The translations under genes were made by a program, and so were the position numbers. Of a DNA stretch of 64,000 nt, positions 46,701-54,640 are shown piece after piece. Source of the stretch: Paenibacillus hemerocallicola (lineage in GTDB: Bacteria; Bacillota; Bacilli; Paenibacillales; NBRC-103111); contig NZ_VDCQ01000002.1 in assembly GCF_006265175.1 (NCBI RefSeq), forward strand, positions 141,251 through 205,250, given 5' to 3'. The notes beneath the pieces were generated by a model. The model was given only the letters and a program-made list of their open reading frames with translations, searched no databases and was not told the origin of the DNA. How positions within the stretch are numbered: position 1 is the first letter of the stretch; each line of letters starts with the position of its first letter.

Positions 46701-46832
46701 GCGCAAATCGAGCACGCCCCGCGATGCGTGAGGATGGTCCGGGGTCGCCTGAACGGTCATCCATACCAAACGCAAACCGGTAAGCAAGCATATGAATAGC
46801 GTGATCAATAAAGTCAGCTTGCGTCGCGACAT
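43731..46832 (-). CDS. 7TM-DISM hybrid histidine kinase with two kinase modules (copy 2)
   Basis: The 1033-residue receptor repeats the layout of 22849-25944: signal anchor (LTLLITLFICLLTGLRLVW), galactose-binding-like sensor (about 40-200; LDGEWEFYPGMF, VPGDWRNAM), 7TM-DISM helices (about 210-400), HisKA ([15 protein letters not shown]), HATPase_c (NLLHNAIKFTN, DTGIGM), receiver (ILAVDDDPVNLK; Asp in DLLIADVMMSQMSG), then a LytS-type core (LQAQIQPHFLFNTLNSIMA) and a second HATPase_c (LVENAVKHGI, DDGAGI). It starts four bases after the hydroxyacid dehydrogenase stop, without a strong ribosome binding site, so translational coupling is likely. No response regulator gene adjoins it, so its output partner is encoded elsewhere. 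Confidence 0.9.
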   Translation of the reverse strand: MSRRKLTLLITLFICLLTGLRLVWMTVQATPDHPHASRGVLDLREWDFKGKHSITLDGEWEFYPGMFVRDVEEGPPSGAQPAFIQVPGDWRNAMPGQSPYGHGTYRLRILVDGSLEQPYGFRIQKILASSVIYMNGQRMSSFGLPAEDEEHYKPRANSYIATYAADGRREIELIVHAANFDDPREGGIVNSIRFGSQAAIDSEWMYSIGFQFITIVILLLHALYAGIVLLISRRQKAIVILIALLLFSALSVAADDDTLLLIWFPLSFAWSIKLMMLSYVGMTFFMLLLTKQLFPKYGGDVNKWRGYYWFVALYSGFLLLAPHEWILLSTQLFLFAVVFPAVMINLVIGKMLIRHYKDAFFLLMAAASVLSSIVWGILNYVVSNDRPYYPLDTVAAVVGFSAFWFKQYYRNAEQNAALSERLRKEDKLKDEFLAKTSHELRTPLHGIMNIAQTVASDERGTMKEKNRKDLELLVTISRRMSYMLNDLLDLSQLKENRILLHTEHLRVQSVGTGVIDMVGYLTEGKPIRLSMDIAPSFPRVVADEKRLVQILFNLLHNAIKFTNEGTITVSAKIEEGRAAIRVSDTGIGMDEETQARVFLPYEQGAPGIGAGGGIGLGLNICRQLVELHGGTLTVYSTPGQGSVFTFTLPLSDIPNNAADTELPDPYSVPGEPLVIDAETVSPLPDSLRDSREAPASGNPKILAVDDDPVNLKVLSNILSAERYDITTATSGKEAVALLDAAQWDLLIADVMMSQMSGYELTRIVRGRFSISELPILLLTARNQPEDVYSGFLSGANDYVTKPADAMELKYRVRALTSLKQSVGERLRMEAAYLQAQIQPHFLFNTLNSIMALGDIDTAKMNELVEAFSTYLRISFDFWNSERLVPLEHELTLVRSYLYIEKERFEERLNVVWELEPNHGLQLPPLTIQPLVENAVKHGILSKFEGGTVRIRIADDGDYSTVTISDDGAGIEEEQVRGLLDGERRSGRGIGLLNTHRRLKQQYGDGLSVHSEPGAGTSISFRIPKPKARKAALS

Positions 46833-46836
46833 GGCG

Positions 46837-47844
46837 TCAGGCCATCGTTTCCAGCATTTCGGCAGTCACTTTGAACAGAAGCGGCTCGCCTTTCAAGTAA
46901 CGGCCGCACTCGTCCGCCATATACACACCCATCCGCGCTACCTCCCCGCCCATGCTGCCGGCAATATGCGGCGTGAGGACTACATTGTCCAGCCGCAGCA
47001 GCTCGCTGTCCTGTTGCACCGGTTCCGGGTACGTCACGTCAAGTACCGCCGTCCGGGTCGGCACCTCTCGAAGCGCACGGATCAAATCGTCCTCCACCAC
47101 TTGCGCTCCGCGTCCCGTATTGATAAAGGTAGCGTGCGGCAGCATCCGATCGAAATGCTCCTTGTTCAGCATGCCGACCGTGGCGGGCAAGTTCGCCAAA
47201 TGATTCGAGATCGTGTCGCAGCTCGAAAACAGCTCGGGCAGCCCGGACTTTGCAACGCCCATTTCCTTCGCGCGTTCCTCGGGCATGAACGGATCGAATA
47301 CGAAGAGCTCCAGCTCGTATTCGCGGAGTCGTTCGATCACTTTGCGGCCGATCATCCCTGCTCCCAGAATGCCTACCTTTGCCCCATAATTCCCGGGATA
47401 GACGCCCGTGGTCCGCTTCGAATCCGAATAGTTTTGCTTATACAGCCTGGACGCCCGATAGAAGCCTTTGTTCGCCAATACGATTTGGGATACGGTATAC
47501 TCCGCCACGGGAACCGCATTCGCCGCCCAGCCGCTTACGACGGTAATGCCCCGGGACATGAACGGACGCGCGAAAGCTTGCACCGAGCCTGCCGCATAAA
47601 AAACTACCCGCAAATTCGGAAAGTAGTTCTGCAGCTCCTCTTCGGTAAACCGGGGAATTCCCCATGTAGCAAAAGCGATTTCCGCCTCCTGCAGCTCCGA
47701 TCTATGCAACCCGGCATTGTGGTGGCCGATGTACTCCGGCAATACGTCGATATTCCCCTTCATCCACTCTCGCACGCCGTCATCGAATACCCGATCGATA
47801 TGCCGATTGTCCTTCTCCGCCAAAAACACCGCTTTTTTCTTCAT
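46837..47844 (-). CDS. D-isomer-specific 2-hydroxyacid dehydrogenase
   Basis: The 335-residue protein has the two-domain NAD-dependent hydroxyacid dehydrogenase fold: Rossmann motif VGILGAGMIGRKVI, NTGRGAQVVEDD, the catalytic Arg in that loop, Glu in VTYPEPV and His in LTPHIAGSMGG. It reduces 2-keto acids or oxidises hydroxyacids; in sugar-scavenging loci such enzymes often act on keto-sugar acids. The ATG at 47844 has GGAGGAG upstream. It is co-transcribed with dual kinase 2. Confidence 0.88.
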   Translation of the reverse strand: MKKKAVFLAEKDNRHIDRVFDDGVREWMKGNIDVLPEYIGHHNAGLHRSELQEAEIAFATWGIPRFTEEELQNYFPNLRVVFYAAGSVQAFARPFMSRGITVVSGWAANAVPVAEYTVSQIVLANKGFYRASRLYKQNYSDSKRTTGVYPGNYGAKVGILGAGMIGRKVIERLREYELELFVFDPFMPEERAKEMGVAKSGLPELFSSCDTISNHLANLPATVGMLNKEHFDRMLPHATFINTGRGAQVVEDDLIRALREVPTRTAVLDVTYPEPVQQDSELLRLDNVVLTPHIAGSMGGEVARMGVYMADECGRYLKGEPLLFKVTAEMLETMA

Positions 47845-48026
47845 GTGCGCGCTCTCCTCCGCCGTTATCGCTATCATTTTTTTCACTATTCCTAGTTTCG
47901 CCGCTATCGGCTGAAATGGCAAGCGCGGGACTAAAGATTATCGTTCGAAAAAGCGAGCAAGCCTTTCGCGGTCGGCACTTGATCGGCAATGGACCAGCCC
48001 GCAGAAGCCGGGATAAATAGTAAAAT

Positions 48027-48050
48027 GGGCCTGCCAATTCCGACAGACCC
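48027..48050 (-). terminator. Hairpin after sigK
   Basis: On the minus strand GGGTCTG and CAGGCCC arms (one G-T pair) are followed by ATTTTACTATTT, about 65 bp after the sigK stop. Confidence 0.55.
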
Positions 48051-48115
48051 GCCAACTTCTTATAGGCATGAATACGCATCAATCGCACAAACGGAAGCTC
48101 GGATTGTGCTTGACT

Positions 48116-48817
48116 CTACCGCTTCGCCTTGTAAAACTCGTGATACAGTTTCATAAGCGCCCGCTTCTCGATCCGCGACACGTACGAGCGCGAGATGCCG
48201 AGCTCCTTGGCGATTTCCCGCTGCGTCCGCTCCTCCCCGCCATGCTCGAGGCCGAACCGGCCTACGACGACTTCTTTTTCCCGTTCGTCGAGAATATCCA
48301 GGTTTTTGTAAATTTTCGATTTCTCGATTTTCAGCTGCACTTTGTCCACGACGTCGTCGGCTTCCGTGCCCAGGATGTCGATCAACGTAATTTCGTTGCC
48401 CTCTTTGTCCGTACCGATCGGGTCGTGCAGGGAAACGTCCTTGCGCGTTTTCTTCAAGGATCGCAAATGCATAAGTATTTCGTTCTCGATGCATCTCGCG
48501 GCGAACGTCGCGAGCTTGGTCCCTTTGTCGGGCGAAAACGATTCGATCGCCTTGATCAACCCGATCGTTCCGATCGAAATCAAATCTTCAAGATCCTCGC
48601 CCGTATTGTCGAACTTTTTGACGATGTGGGCGACGAGCCTCAAGTTATGTTCAATCAGCACATTGCGCGAATGCTGGTTTCCTCCGGCCATAAGTCGGAG
48701 ATGCTTCTCCTCCTCCTCTTCGGTTAGCGGCTGAGGAAACGCATTGTTCTTCACATACGACACGAGCAGCATCAATTGCTTGATAAATAAAGCGACGGCT
48801 GCAAATAAACCAGGCAC
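48116..48817 (-). CDS. sigK: Sporulation sigma factor SigK (mother cell, late)
   Basis: The 233-residue protein is nearly collinear with Bacillus subtilis pro-SigK. It has the N-terminal pro-sequence [20 protein letters not shown] followed by [11 protein letters not shown] (SpoIVFB cleaves between the Ser and Tyr), the region 2 block [30 protein letters not shown], and the region 4 [27 protein letters not shown]. It starts at a GTG with GGGAGGTGA upstream. The gene is uninterrupted, so no skin-like element splits it here. SigK directs late spore coat and mother-cell lysis genes. A SigE-type -10 lies at 48878-48885, consistent with mother-cell transcription. Confidence 0.97.
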   Translation of the reverse strand: MPGLFAAVALFIKQLMLLVSYVKNNAFPQPLTEEEEEKHLRLMAGGNQHSRNVLIEHNLRLVAHIVKKFDNTGEDLEDLISIGTIGLIKAIESFSPDKGTKLATFAARCIENEILMHLRSLKKTRKDVSLHDPIGTDKEGNEITLIDILGTEADDVVDKVQLKIEKSKIYKNLDILDEREKEVVVGRFGLEHGGEERTQREIAKELGISRSYVSRIEKRALMKLYHEFYKAKR

Positions 48818-48877
48818 CGACCGGTCACCTCCCGCTTAGCTTAAGACGATCGCACTGACGAATTCAAGGATCGTTAC

Positions 48878-48885
48878 ATTGTATG
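48878..48885 (-). promoter_or_regulatory. Candidate SigE -10 element of sigK
   Basis: CATACAAT on the minus strand matches the SigE -10 consensus and lies about 60 bp before the sigK start codon. The -35 is weaker (ACAGATA about 12 bp further upstream). Confidence 0.5.
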
Positions 48886-48976
48886 TGGGCGGCGGCCTAT
48901 CTGTGCCTGTACGGCGGCATGTTTCAAAAAGAATGCGGCAGTAGAATCAAGTCGTTGCAACGTTACCCCTACAAAT

Positions 48977-49013
48977 ATACGGACCCCCTTGCCCAGGCAA
49001 GAGCGATCCGTAT
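48977..49013 (-). terminator. Nested hairpin after orphan lipoprotein 2
   Basis: ATACGGA (48977-48983) pairs with TCCGTAT (49007-49013), enclosing a second stem TTGCC/GGCAA (48989-49000). It lies about 60 bp after the lipoprotein stop; the following T content is modest. Confidence 0.5.
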
Positions 49014-49070
49014 AGGATGACATGGCTATGGCTATGGACGGTCTAGCCGCCGCTCGACTTGATCTCGCGC

Positions 49071-50384
49071 TTACTGCTTGGCGTACTTCTCAACCACCTT
49101 CAACGCTTCTTCTTCCCCCTGACGCATGGCGGTATTCATGTCGGTCGTCCCTTTGACGATTTGCTCGATGTATTTGGTGTGGATCGCGGCAATCTCTGCG
49201 TCGCCGGGATGCTTGTCGCCGAATGCGGCATATTTGTTGTACACGATGGCCTTCCAGTTTTTGTTGGCAGGCTTCGCTTCCACCGCGAAGTTTTTGACGA
49301 CCTCATCGGTAATCATCGGCGTAAGGTACCCTTTCTTCGAAACCTTGGTCAAGTTTTCGCTGGAAACGAGGAAGCGCAGCACCTCCATCGCCGCTTTTTT
49401 ATTCCGCGTTTGCTTCGTCAGTCCCCAGATCGTGGAGTTCATTGGGCTGCCCGTGTTGGGCGCCTCCTTGAAGGACGGCAGCGCGACCATATCCCAGTTG
49501 ATCTTCTCTTCCTGCAGCTCTTTCGTAACGAGCGATATGCCGGCATTGAACAACAGGATGGCCGTGCTGCCGTCGACCAGCCTTGACGTGCTTCCGCTGA
49601 AGGCGCGATTATTTTGGCTGTAAGCATCGTTCAGCACTTGGTTTCCGTATACGATCTGAAAATAGGAACGCCACCGTTCGTCCTTATTAATCGCCGGTTT
49701 GTTCGTAGCTTTATCGACAAGCGGAATTCCGAGCTGATTCGTCGACGTCATAACCCCGGTATGGCCGGTGAAACCGTAGTATTGCTTTCCTCCGTCGGAC
49801 CGGGTCAGCTTCGCGGCAATGTCCATCACCTCGGTCCACTGCATGCCGTCCTTCAAATACGGGACGCCGAACTGATCGAATATGGACTTATTCATGAACA
49901 GCACATGATTGATTGCGGAGCCGCCGGGAATGCCGTACATGCCTCCGTTCGAAATCGATTGGATATAGTTGATCAGCTGCGGTTCATATTCCGCCAAATT
50001 GATTTTATTTTCCTTGATCAAGGCGGTCATATCGAATTCCAGCTTCGTCTTGATCACATCGTTCTCGAAGCCTGTTCCCGCTCTGCCTACGATATCGATC
50101 GGCGTGCCGACCGTGAGCAAATCCTCGATCGTGCTTCCTTTGGCGCTCTGATCGATATGCTTGATCGTGTAATTCGGAAATTTCTTGCTCAATTCCTCCA
50201 GAAATTCTTTGGTAACGGTAGCGTCAGGCGTCACCAGGTTGATCTCGATCGGACCGGCAGGCGCCGTTTCCGCCGGCGCTTTGGCGTCCGAAGAACCCGT
50301 TGAATTCGTGGAACCCGAGGAACAGCCGGCCAACAATCCTGCCATCCCGATTGACGCCGTCAAATAAAGCAACCCTTTTTTCAT
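49071..50384 (-). CDS. ABC-type sugar-binding lipoprotein, orphan copy 2
   Basis: The 437-residue lipoprotein starts MKKGLLYLTASIGM with lipobox LLAGC, then a Ser/Thr/Gly-rich linker. The family 1 fold is seen in IEINLVTPDATVTKEFLEEL, DIVGRAGTGF, MYGIPGGSAINHVLFMNKSIF, AAKLTRSDGGKQYYGF and DGSTAILLFN. It shares the block NKSIFDQFGVPYLKDGM with the lipoprotein at 5012-6328 and with a degraded fragment at 62194-62335. GGAG sequences precede the ATG. It lies 77 bp downstream of the second GntR/binding-protein regulator and has no neighbouring permease or ATPase. Confidence 0.9.
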   Translation of the reverse strand: MKKGLLYLTASIGMAGLLAGCSSGSTNSTGSSDAKAPAETAPAGPIEINLVTPDATVTKEFLEELSKKFPNYTIKHIDQSAKGSTIEDLLTVGTPIDIVGRAGTGFENDVIKTKLEFDMTALIKENKINLAEYEPQLINYIQSISNGGMYGIPGGSAINHVLFMNKSIFDQFGVPYLKDGMQWTEVMDIAAKLTRSDGGKQYYGFTGHTGVMTSTNQLGIPLVDKATNKPAINKDERWRSYFQIVYGNQVLNDAYSQNNRAFSGSTSRLVDGSTAILLFNAGISLVTKELQEEKINWDMVALPSFKEAPNTGSPMNSTIWGLTKQTRNKKAAMEVLRFLVSSENLTKVSKKGYLTPMITDEVVKNFAVEAKPANKNWKAIVYNKYAAFGDKHPGDAEIAAIHTKYIEQIVKGTTDMNTAMRQGEEEALKVVEKYAKQ

Positions 50385-50461
50385 AAGCTCCAAGCCTCCG
50401 TCTCCATATACATATAAACATTGATTGCGCTTTCATTTGTTTCGGGACAAGTCGGATCGAC

Positions 50462-51826
50462 TCATCCTTCAGATAACGCGAGAGCGATCTGATCGCATAG
50501 TTCGTCCTCGCCCATCATCCCGGCCCAATACTTTTTCATTTCATTGAACAGCTTGGCGAACGCCTCGAAAGGCAAATTCAAATCGCCGTGCGAGCAGTAG
50601 GAGAACATGATTTCGCGGTACAGACCGTAACGTCCCGGCCGTCGAACGGCATCCTCCGCGGCATCGATCTCCGGCATCGAGCGCAGGCTCGGAATGCTCG
50701 TCGTATAGTTCTGGATCAAGCCTTGTGCCTGACGGGAGGTCAAATATTCGACGAATAAGGCTGACTCCTCCTGGCGCGAGGTGGTCGAGCTGATCCCGAC
50801 GCCCAAGGAAATGACCAGCGACCGCGGTTCCCGAATGAACGGGAGAGGAGCGATATCGTACTCCACCTTCGAGTTTTTCAGCTCGTTCAAGCCCATATAG
50901 CTGTTCATGATCATGGAAAGCTTGCCGTCGATGAACGATTTGCCGATATCCTGATTTCCATCCGAAAAATATACCGGAAACAGCTTGCGGTTAAGCAGTA
51001 TTCGTTTAAGCAGCTTGATGCTGTCAAGCAGGCCCGATTCTTTGATCGTTTTTAGCCGCGGCCCATCCCATTCGAACGATTCCCCGCTCTGCAGCAGGAA
51101 GACCGGCCACCGGTTCTGATCGGGAACGTGGAAGCAAAATCCGTACCGGCCTTCTACCTCCGACAATAGCTCCCCGTGGCGAATCAGGTCGTCCCATGTC
51201 CAGCTTCCGTCCGGAACGGGCAGCCCGAGCTCGCGGAAATGCGCTTTGTTGTACAGCAGGACGACGGGAGAGAAGATGACAGGATGCATATACGTCCGAT
51301 CCTGGTACATAAAATGCTTCGTTAAAAACGGCTGCATATCCTCATGTGAAGGAAGCGGCTTCAAACGATGAACCAGCCCGTTTTCGACCAGCTCCTTAAA
51401 TTGCAATTCCCCTAAAATGAACACGTCGGCATCCATTTCATAGCCTCTTCGGAGCGGGGTCGTATCTTCCTGCGTCTCTACCGTTATCCACGGATACAGT
51501 CGATGGAAGTCGTCCAGCAGCCTTCCGAGATCTGTATTCCGCCTCATCGTAGACGTGCAGGCGAACTTGATCGTAACCCGTCGGGAGTGGTTGGACTTCA
51601 CGCGGTTTCCGACTCTCGGAATTTTCTCGATCAGCCCGTCCTCCACAAGAAATTCCAAGCCTTTGCGCACCGAAATATTGCCGAGCGCGAATCTGGAAGC
51701 CAACGCTTTCTCGGATGGCAAATATTCGCCGATCGGGTACTTGCCTTCGATAATCTCATTTCGCAGCGTTTGAACCATTTCCGTCAATTGCATGTAAAAC
51801 TGTTCGTTAGTCGTTCTGCCCTTCAT
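50462..51826 (-). CDS. GntR-type winged-helix regulator fused to a sugar-binding-protein domain (copy 2)
   Basis: The 454-residue protein has the same layout as the one at 3281-4666: GntR winged helix (about 5-75; LPSEKALASRFALGNISVRK, VEDGLIEKIPRVGNRV) and a complete family 1 solute-binding domain (LLDDFHRLYPWITVETQED, ADVFILGELQ, GSWTWDDLIRHGELL, FIDGKLSMIMNSYMG). No signal peptide is present. The ATG at 51826 has GGGGTG seven bases upstream. It precedes an orphan binding lipoprotein in the same transcript, and its upstream region carries its own repeat ATAAAAACCA (51856-52047). The matching arrangement of two paralogous loci suggests that the cytoplasmic domain senses a ligand related to that of the lipoprotein. 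Confidence 0.87.
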   Translation of the reverse strand: MKGRTTNEQFYMQLTEMVQTLRNEIIEGKYPIGEYLPSEKALASRFALGNISVRKGLEFLVEDGLIEKIPRVGNRVKSNHSRRVTIKFACTSTMRRNTDLGRLLDDFHRLYPWITVETQEDTTPLRRGYEMDADVFILGELQFKELVENGLVHRLKPLPSHEDMQPFLTKHFMYQDRTYMHPVIFSPVVLLYNKAHFRELGLPVPDGSWTWDDLIRHGELLSEVEGRYGFCFHVPDQNRWPVFLLQSGESFEWDGPRLKTIKESGLLDSIKLLKRILLNRKLFPVYFSDGNQDIGKSFIDGKLSMIMNSYMGLNELKNSKVEYDIAPLPFIREPRSLVISLGVGISSTTSRQEESALFVEYLTSRQAQGLIQNYTTSIPSLRSMPEIDAAEDAVRRPGRYGLYREIMFSYCSHGDLNLPFEAFAKLFNEMKKYWAGMMGEDELCDQIALALSEG

Positions 51827-51855
51827 CGATCGACACCCCAATAATACATTCGTTA

Positions 51856-52047
51856 TTGGTTTTTATTTTATCAGATCCGTTCCCATAGATCACTCTTTTC
51901 TGATTTTTATTTCATTCATAAAAACCAACATTTCTACGCCCAAAACTCGAAAAATCAACCTTCTTTTCCCTTATACCATCCAATCGCAAAGAGTGTCAAC
52001 GATTATAAAAAAACCAGAATTAGAAATCAATATTTACATAAAAACCA
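51856..52047 (-). promoter_or_regulatory. Operator-like ATAAAAACCA repeats upstream of regulator 2
   Basis: TTGGTTTTTAT (51856-51866) and its exact inverse ATAAAAACCAA (51918-51928) flank the promoter region. Further copies are ATAAAAACCA (52038-52047) and ATAAAAAAACCA (52005-52016). The motif differs from the TTGTGATGTACTT repeats in front of the paralogue, as expected for a separate DNA specificity. The rest of the 346-bp gap 51827-52172 is AT-rich and contains the terminator at 52069-52112. Confidence 0.6.
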
Positions 52048-52068
52048 CAAAACGCGACTGAAACAGAA

Positions 52069-52112
52069 AAGGCATCGCGTATGCTCGAATATCGAGATCG
52101 CAATGCCTTTCC
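52069..52112 (-). terminator. Terminator of the KAS III operon
   Basis: On the minus strand a long hairpin with outer arms AAAGGCAT and ATGCCTTTT and inner arms around GATCTCGATATTCGAGC is followed by CTGTTTC. The sequence resembles the terminator at 58910-58944. Confidence 0.65.
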
Positions 52113-52172
52113 TTGTAAGCCGCTAATGGGAATTTGACTGAAGCCCGCAACCGCCGTACATTCGTCCGATTT

Positions 52173-53330
52173 TCACAGCTTGTACTTTCTCATAATCGGG
52201 ATGCCGATGCGGCGCAGCACCGAAGCCAGCACGTTCCATCCCCAGCGTCGACGCGCGGGCAAATGTTTGTCGAATACGGCCATATATTCGATATCGGCCA
52301 CCGCTCCGCGGTTTCGCTTGAACCGTGCCGCACCCGAGCTTTCGTGAAGCAGAAGCCCGTTCCGTGCGGCAATTCCGATCAGAACAGCCGATAGCATCCG
52401 GTACAGCCCGGTTTCCTGGGGCAGCGTCGTGTCGTAGCCGAACAGCGGTGTCGTCATTATGCCGCCGCGGCGGTAATAGCCGAGTACCGCGTCGATGCGT
52501 CCTTCGCGGCGCAAGGCGTGGAGCTGCAGCATTCCTTCCAGCAGCGCCAGCCGGATCAGCTCAACGCTGAAGTGGGGATTGTGCAGCGAATATTTTTCCA
52601 AATAAAGCGCGTTATACAGCTCCACGATTCGCGGCGCGTCGTGTTCCGTCAGCCCGTCCGGTCCGACAATCTCGTAGCCGTGCTTGCCCAGCAGTGCAAA
52701 GTCCCTTTTGACTAGCCAACGGGCTTTGGCATTCATTCGATCCGGTTCTAAAACGTATATTTGACGGCTCGGCACCATCGTGCCTCCCATTCCGCTAAGC
52801 GTCTCTAGCAGCGGCGCATTGGTCGCCCCGTCAAGAGAGCGGAACAGGACGGCGTGCTGCGGAAATCGCCCCCGCAAAAACGACACGATTGCTTCCAACT
52901 GACGTGACTCGAGACGCGGATACAGATTGGTGGAAAGCAGCCAATTGTTGACCTGCACGGCCCGATTGATCTGTCCGCCGCGCAGCAGCAGGCCGATGCC
53001 GTCCAGCATTCCGGCGAGCAGCTTCCGGATCGGCCGACTGCGCAGCAGGACGAGCTCCTCCTTGGCATAGCTGACATAATGCGTGTATGGCGAGCATACG
53101 TAAGAGTTGTCGTATTCCCGTTCGTTCACCGTCACGGGAAGCACGAGATCGTCGACGGCCAATACATACAGTCGCGTACGGACATTGGCGACAAACGTCT
53201 CGGAATGACGCTCCAGCAAGGGCAGCAGGTAGGATCGGGCATATAGGCCGTCTTCCGTCTGCGGCCAGGCGAACGTGCCGATCGACTCCCGATCGTATAG
53301 AGCAATCGAACAATCCGTCAGCGTCCCCAT
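52173..53330 (-). CDS. GNAT-like acyltransferase, last gene of the KAS III operon
   Basis: The 385-residue protein has an alpha/beta N-terminal half (YVCSPYTHYVSYAKEEL) and a C-terminal GNAT-like half (about 205-340; AKARWLVKRDFALLGKHGYE, IVELYNALYLEKYS, LLHESSGAARFKRNRGAVADIEYM). I read it as a GNAT-fold or FemX-like acyl/aminoacyl transferase, but no single family motif is decisive. It overlaps the adenylating-enzyme gene by 13 bp and is followed by a terminator. As the last enzyme it could attach an acyl or amino acid group to the product made by the preceding enzymes. Confidence 0.55.
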   Translation of the reverse strand: MGTLTDCSIALYDRESIGTFAWPQTEDGLYARSYLLPLLERHSETFVANVRTRLYVLAVDDLVLPVTVNEREYDNSYVCSPYTHYVSYAKEELVLLRSRPIRKLLAGMLDGIGLLLRGGQINRAVQVNNWLLSTNLYPRLESRQLEAIVSFLRGRFPQHAVLFRSLDGATNAPLLETLSGMGGTMVPSRQIYVLEPDRMNAKARWLVKRDFALLGKHGYEIVGPDGLTEHDAPRIVELYNALYLEKYSLHNPHFSVELIRLALLEGMLQLHALRREGRIDAVLGYYRRGGIMTTPLFGYDTTLPQETGLYRMLSAVLIGIAARNGLLLHESSGAARFKRNRGAVADIEYMAVFDKHLPARRRWGWNVLASVLRRIGIPIMRKYKL

Positions 53331-54640
53331 CTCCTCTCCACCCTGCGCAGCTTGCGGCTATCGGGCTCATGCGCATAAGGCACGAGCGCGACGAAGGGCA
53401 TCCGGCATCCCAGCTTGCCGCACAAATCGGCCAGCGACCGGATCGCCGACGTCTCAACCGTCTCCCGCACGGCATGACCCGCGATGCGCAGCGCCAGCTC
53501 GAGGCGGTCGGGGCCGACTTGGATCAGCTTGTATTCTTCGATATACGGCGATGCGCAGATGACGGCACGGGACAGCAAATCGGGAAAAACCGGCACCGTC
53601 GCTCCCGCGTCGCGCATCGACGGCAGCTCGAACAGATCGTCGCAGCGGCCCTCGACCGCTTCGATGGCGGTCATGGGCGAGCCGCAGGAGCACGGCTCGG
53701 ATCGTTCCGTCAGCAGATCGTTCAGCCGGTAACGTACGATCGGCTGCGTGAACCTGGAGAAATCGGTAATAATCGGCACGAACGTGCGCTGCCCGGCGTC
53801 GATGTATTCCTTCTGAATGCAGACGATGTCTTCGTTCAGGTGCAACGTTCCGTGCGGACAAGTCGCCGCAAGAAATCCTTCCGTACACTGATAGATCTGA
53901 TGCACCATTTGTCCGAATGCACGCTCGATATAGAGACGGTCAAGCGGATCGAGCACTTCGGCCACCGAAACGATCCGGCGCGGAAGGATTCGCAAACAGC
54001 CGTTCAAGGCGACTTCGGCGAGCATCCGCAGCACCGAGGGCGGCGCGACCAGCATCGTCGGCTTGTCCTTCTCCAGTCTGGCGATATGACGATCCATCGG
54101 CTCAAGCAGATCATGGAACTGAAATTGCAATCTCCCTCCGCGAACGGTGCCGTACAGATTGCTGTCGGCTCTGAGGAAGAAGGCGATCCGCTCCCCGTGC
54201 AGCAGGGAACGCGGCAGCACCTTGGCGAGAACCGCTCCGGCCCAGGCCATCCGCTCGTGCGGTCCGACGAGAAACAGACCGCGGCTGCCGGACGTTCCGG
54301 AGGAAAGCCCGACCGTAATATCGCCCAGCATCGGCTGGAAATTCCGCGTCCGTTCGGCCGCGAGTGCCGTTTCGAGCGCCCGCTCCTTGCGTATGCCCGC
54401 TGTATTGAGCTCGTCGAAGCGCTCCATCATCAGCTTTTTGTCGATAGGCGGAAATGTCCTCCAGTCGGTAACGGCCCTCTCCCCCCAGTGGTCTCGATAG
54501 AACGCGGAAGCAAGCCGAACGCGCGACAAGTGCCGCACGATACGCGCCTCCTGCCACCGTTCCAGCGACTCGCGGCTCCTCCAGCTCCGATGGCGCGTCA
54601 ACGCGTAGTAGCGGAGGAGCGTCAGCTTGCTCGGTTTCAT
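53318..54640 (-). CDS. PaaK / F390 synthetase-like adenylating enzyme (ANL superfamily)
   Basis: The 440-residue protein belongs to the phenylacetate-CoA ligase/coenzyme F390 synthetase group of ANL enzymes. The P-loop-like LSSGTSGSRGLFLV, the substrate/adenylate region MVHQIYQCTEGFLAATC, the Asp in IITDFSRFTQPIVRYRLNDL and a CSCGSP cysteine pair are visible. It would activate a carboxylate as an acyl-AMP and pass it to CoA or an amine. The ATG at 54640 overlaps the metallo-hydrolase stop (ATGA); a longer in-frame reading upstream lies inside that gene and is a shadow. In the operon it may activate a beta-hydroxy or beta-keto acid, in the manner of OleC. Confidence 0.8.
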   Translation of the reverse strand: MKPSKLTLLRYYALTRHRSWRSRESLERWQEARIVRHLSRVRLASAFYRDHWGERAVTDWRTFPPIDKKLMMERFDELNTAGIRKERALETALAAERTRNFQPMLGDITVGLSSGTSGSRGLFLVGPHERMAWAGAVLAKVLPRSLLHGERIAFFLRADSNLYGTVRGGRLQFQFHDLLEPMDRHIARLEKDKPTMLVAPPSVLRMLAEVALNGCLRILPRRIVSVAEVLDPLDRLYIERAFGQMVHQIYQCTEGFLAATCPHGTLHLNEDIVCIQKEYIDAGQRTFVPIITDFSRFTQPIVRYRLNDLLTERSEPCSCGSPMTAIEAVEGRCDDLFELPSMRDAGATVPVFPDLLSRAVICASPYIEEYKLIQVGPDRLELALRIAGHAVRETVETSAIRSLADLCGKLGCRMPFVALVPYAHEPDSRKLRRVERRWGR

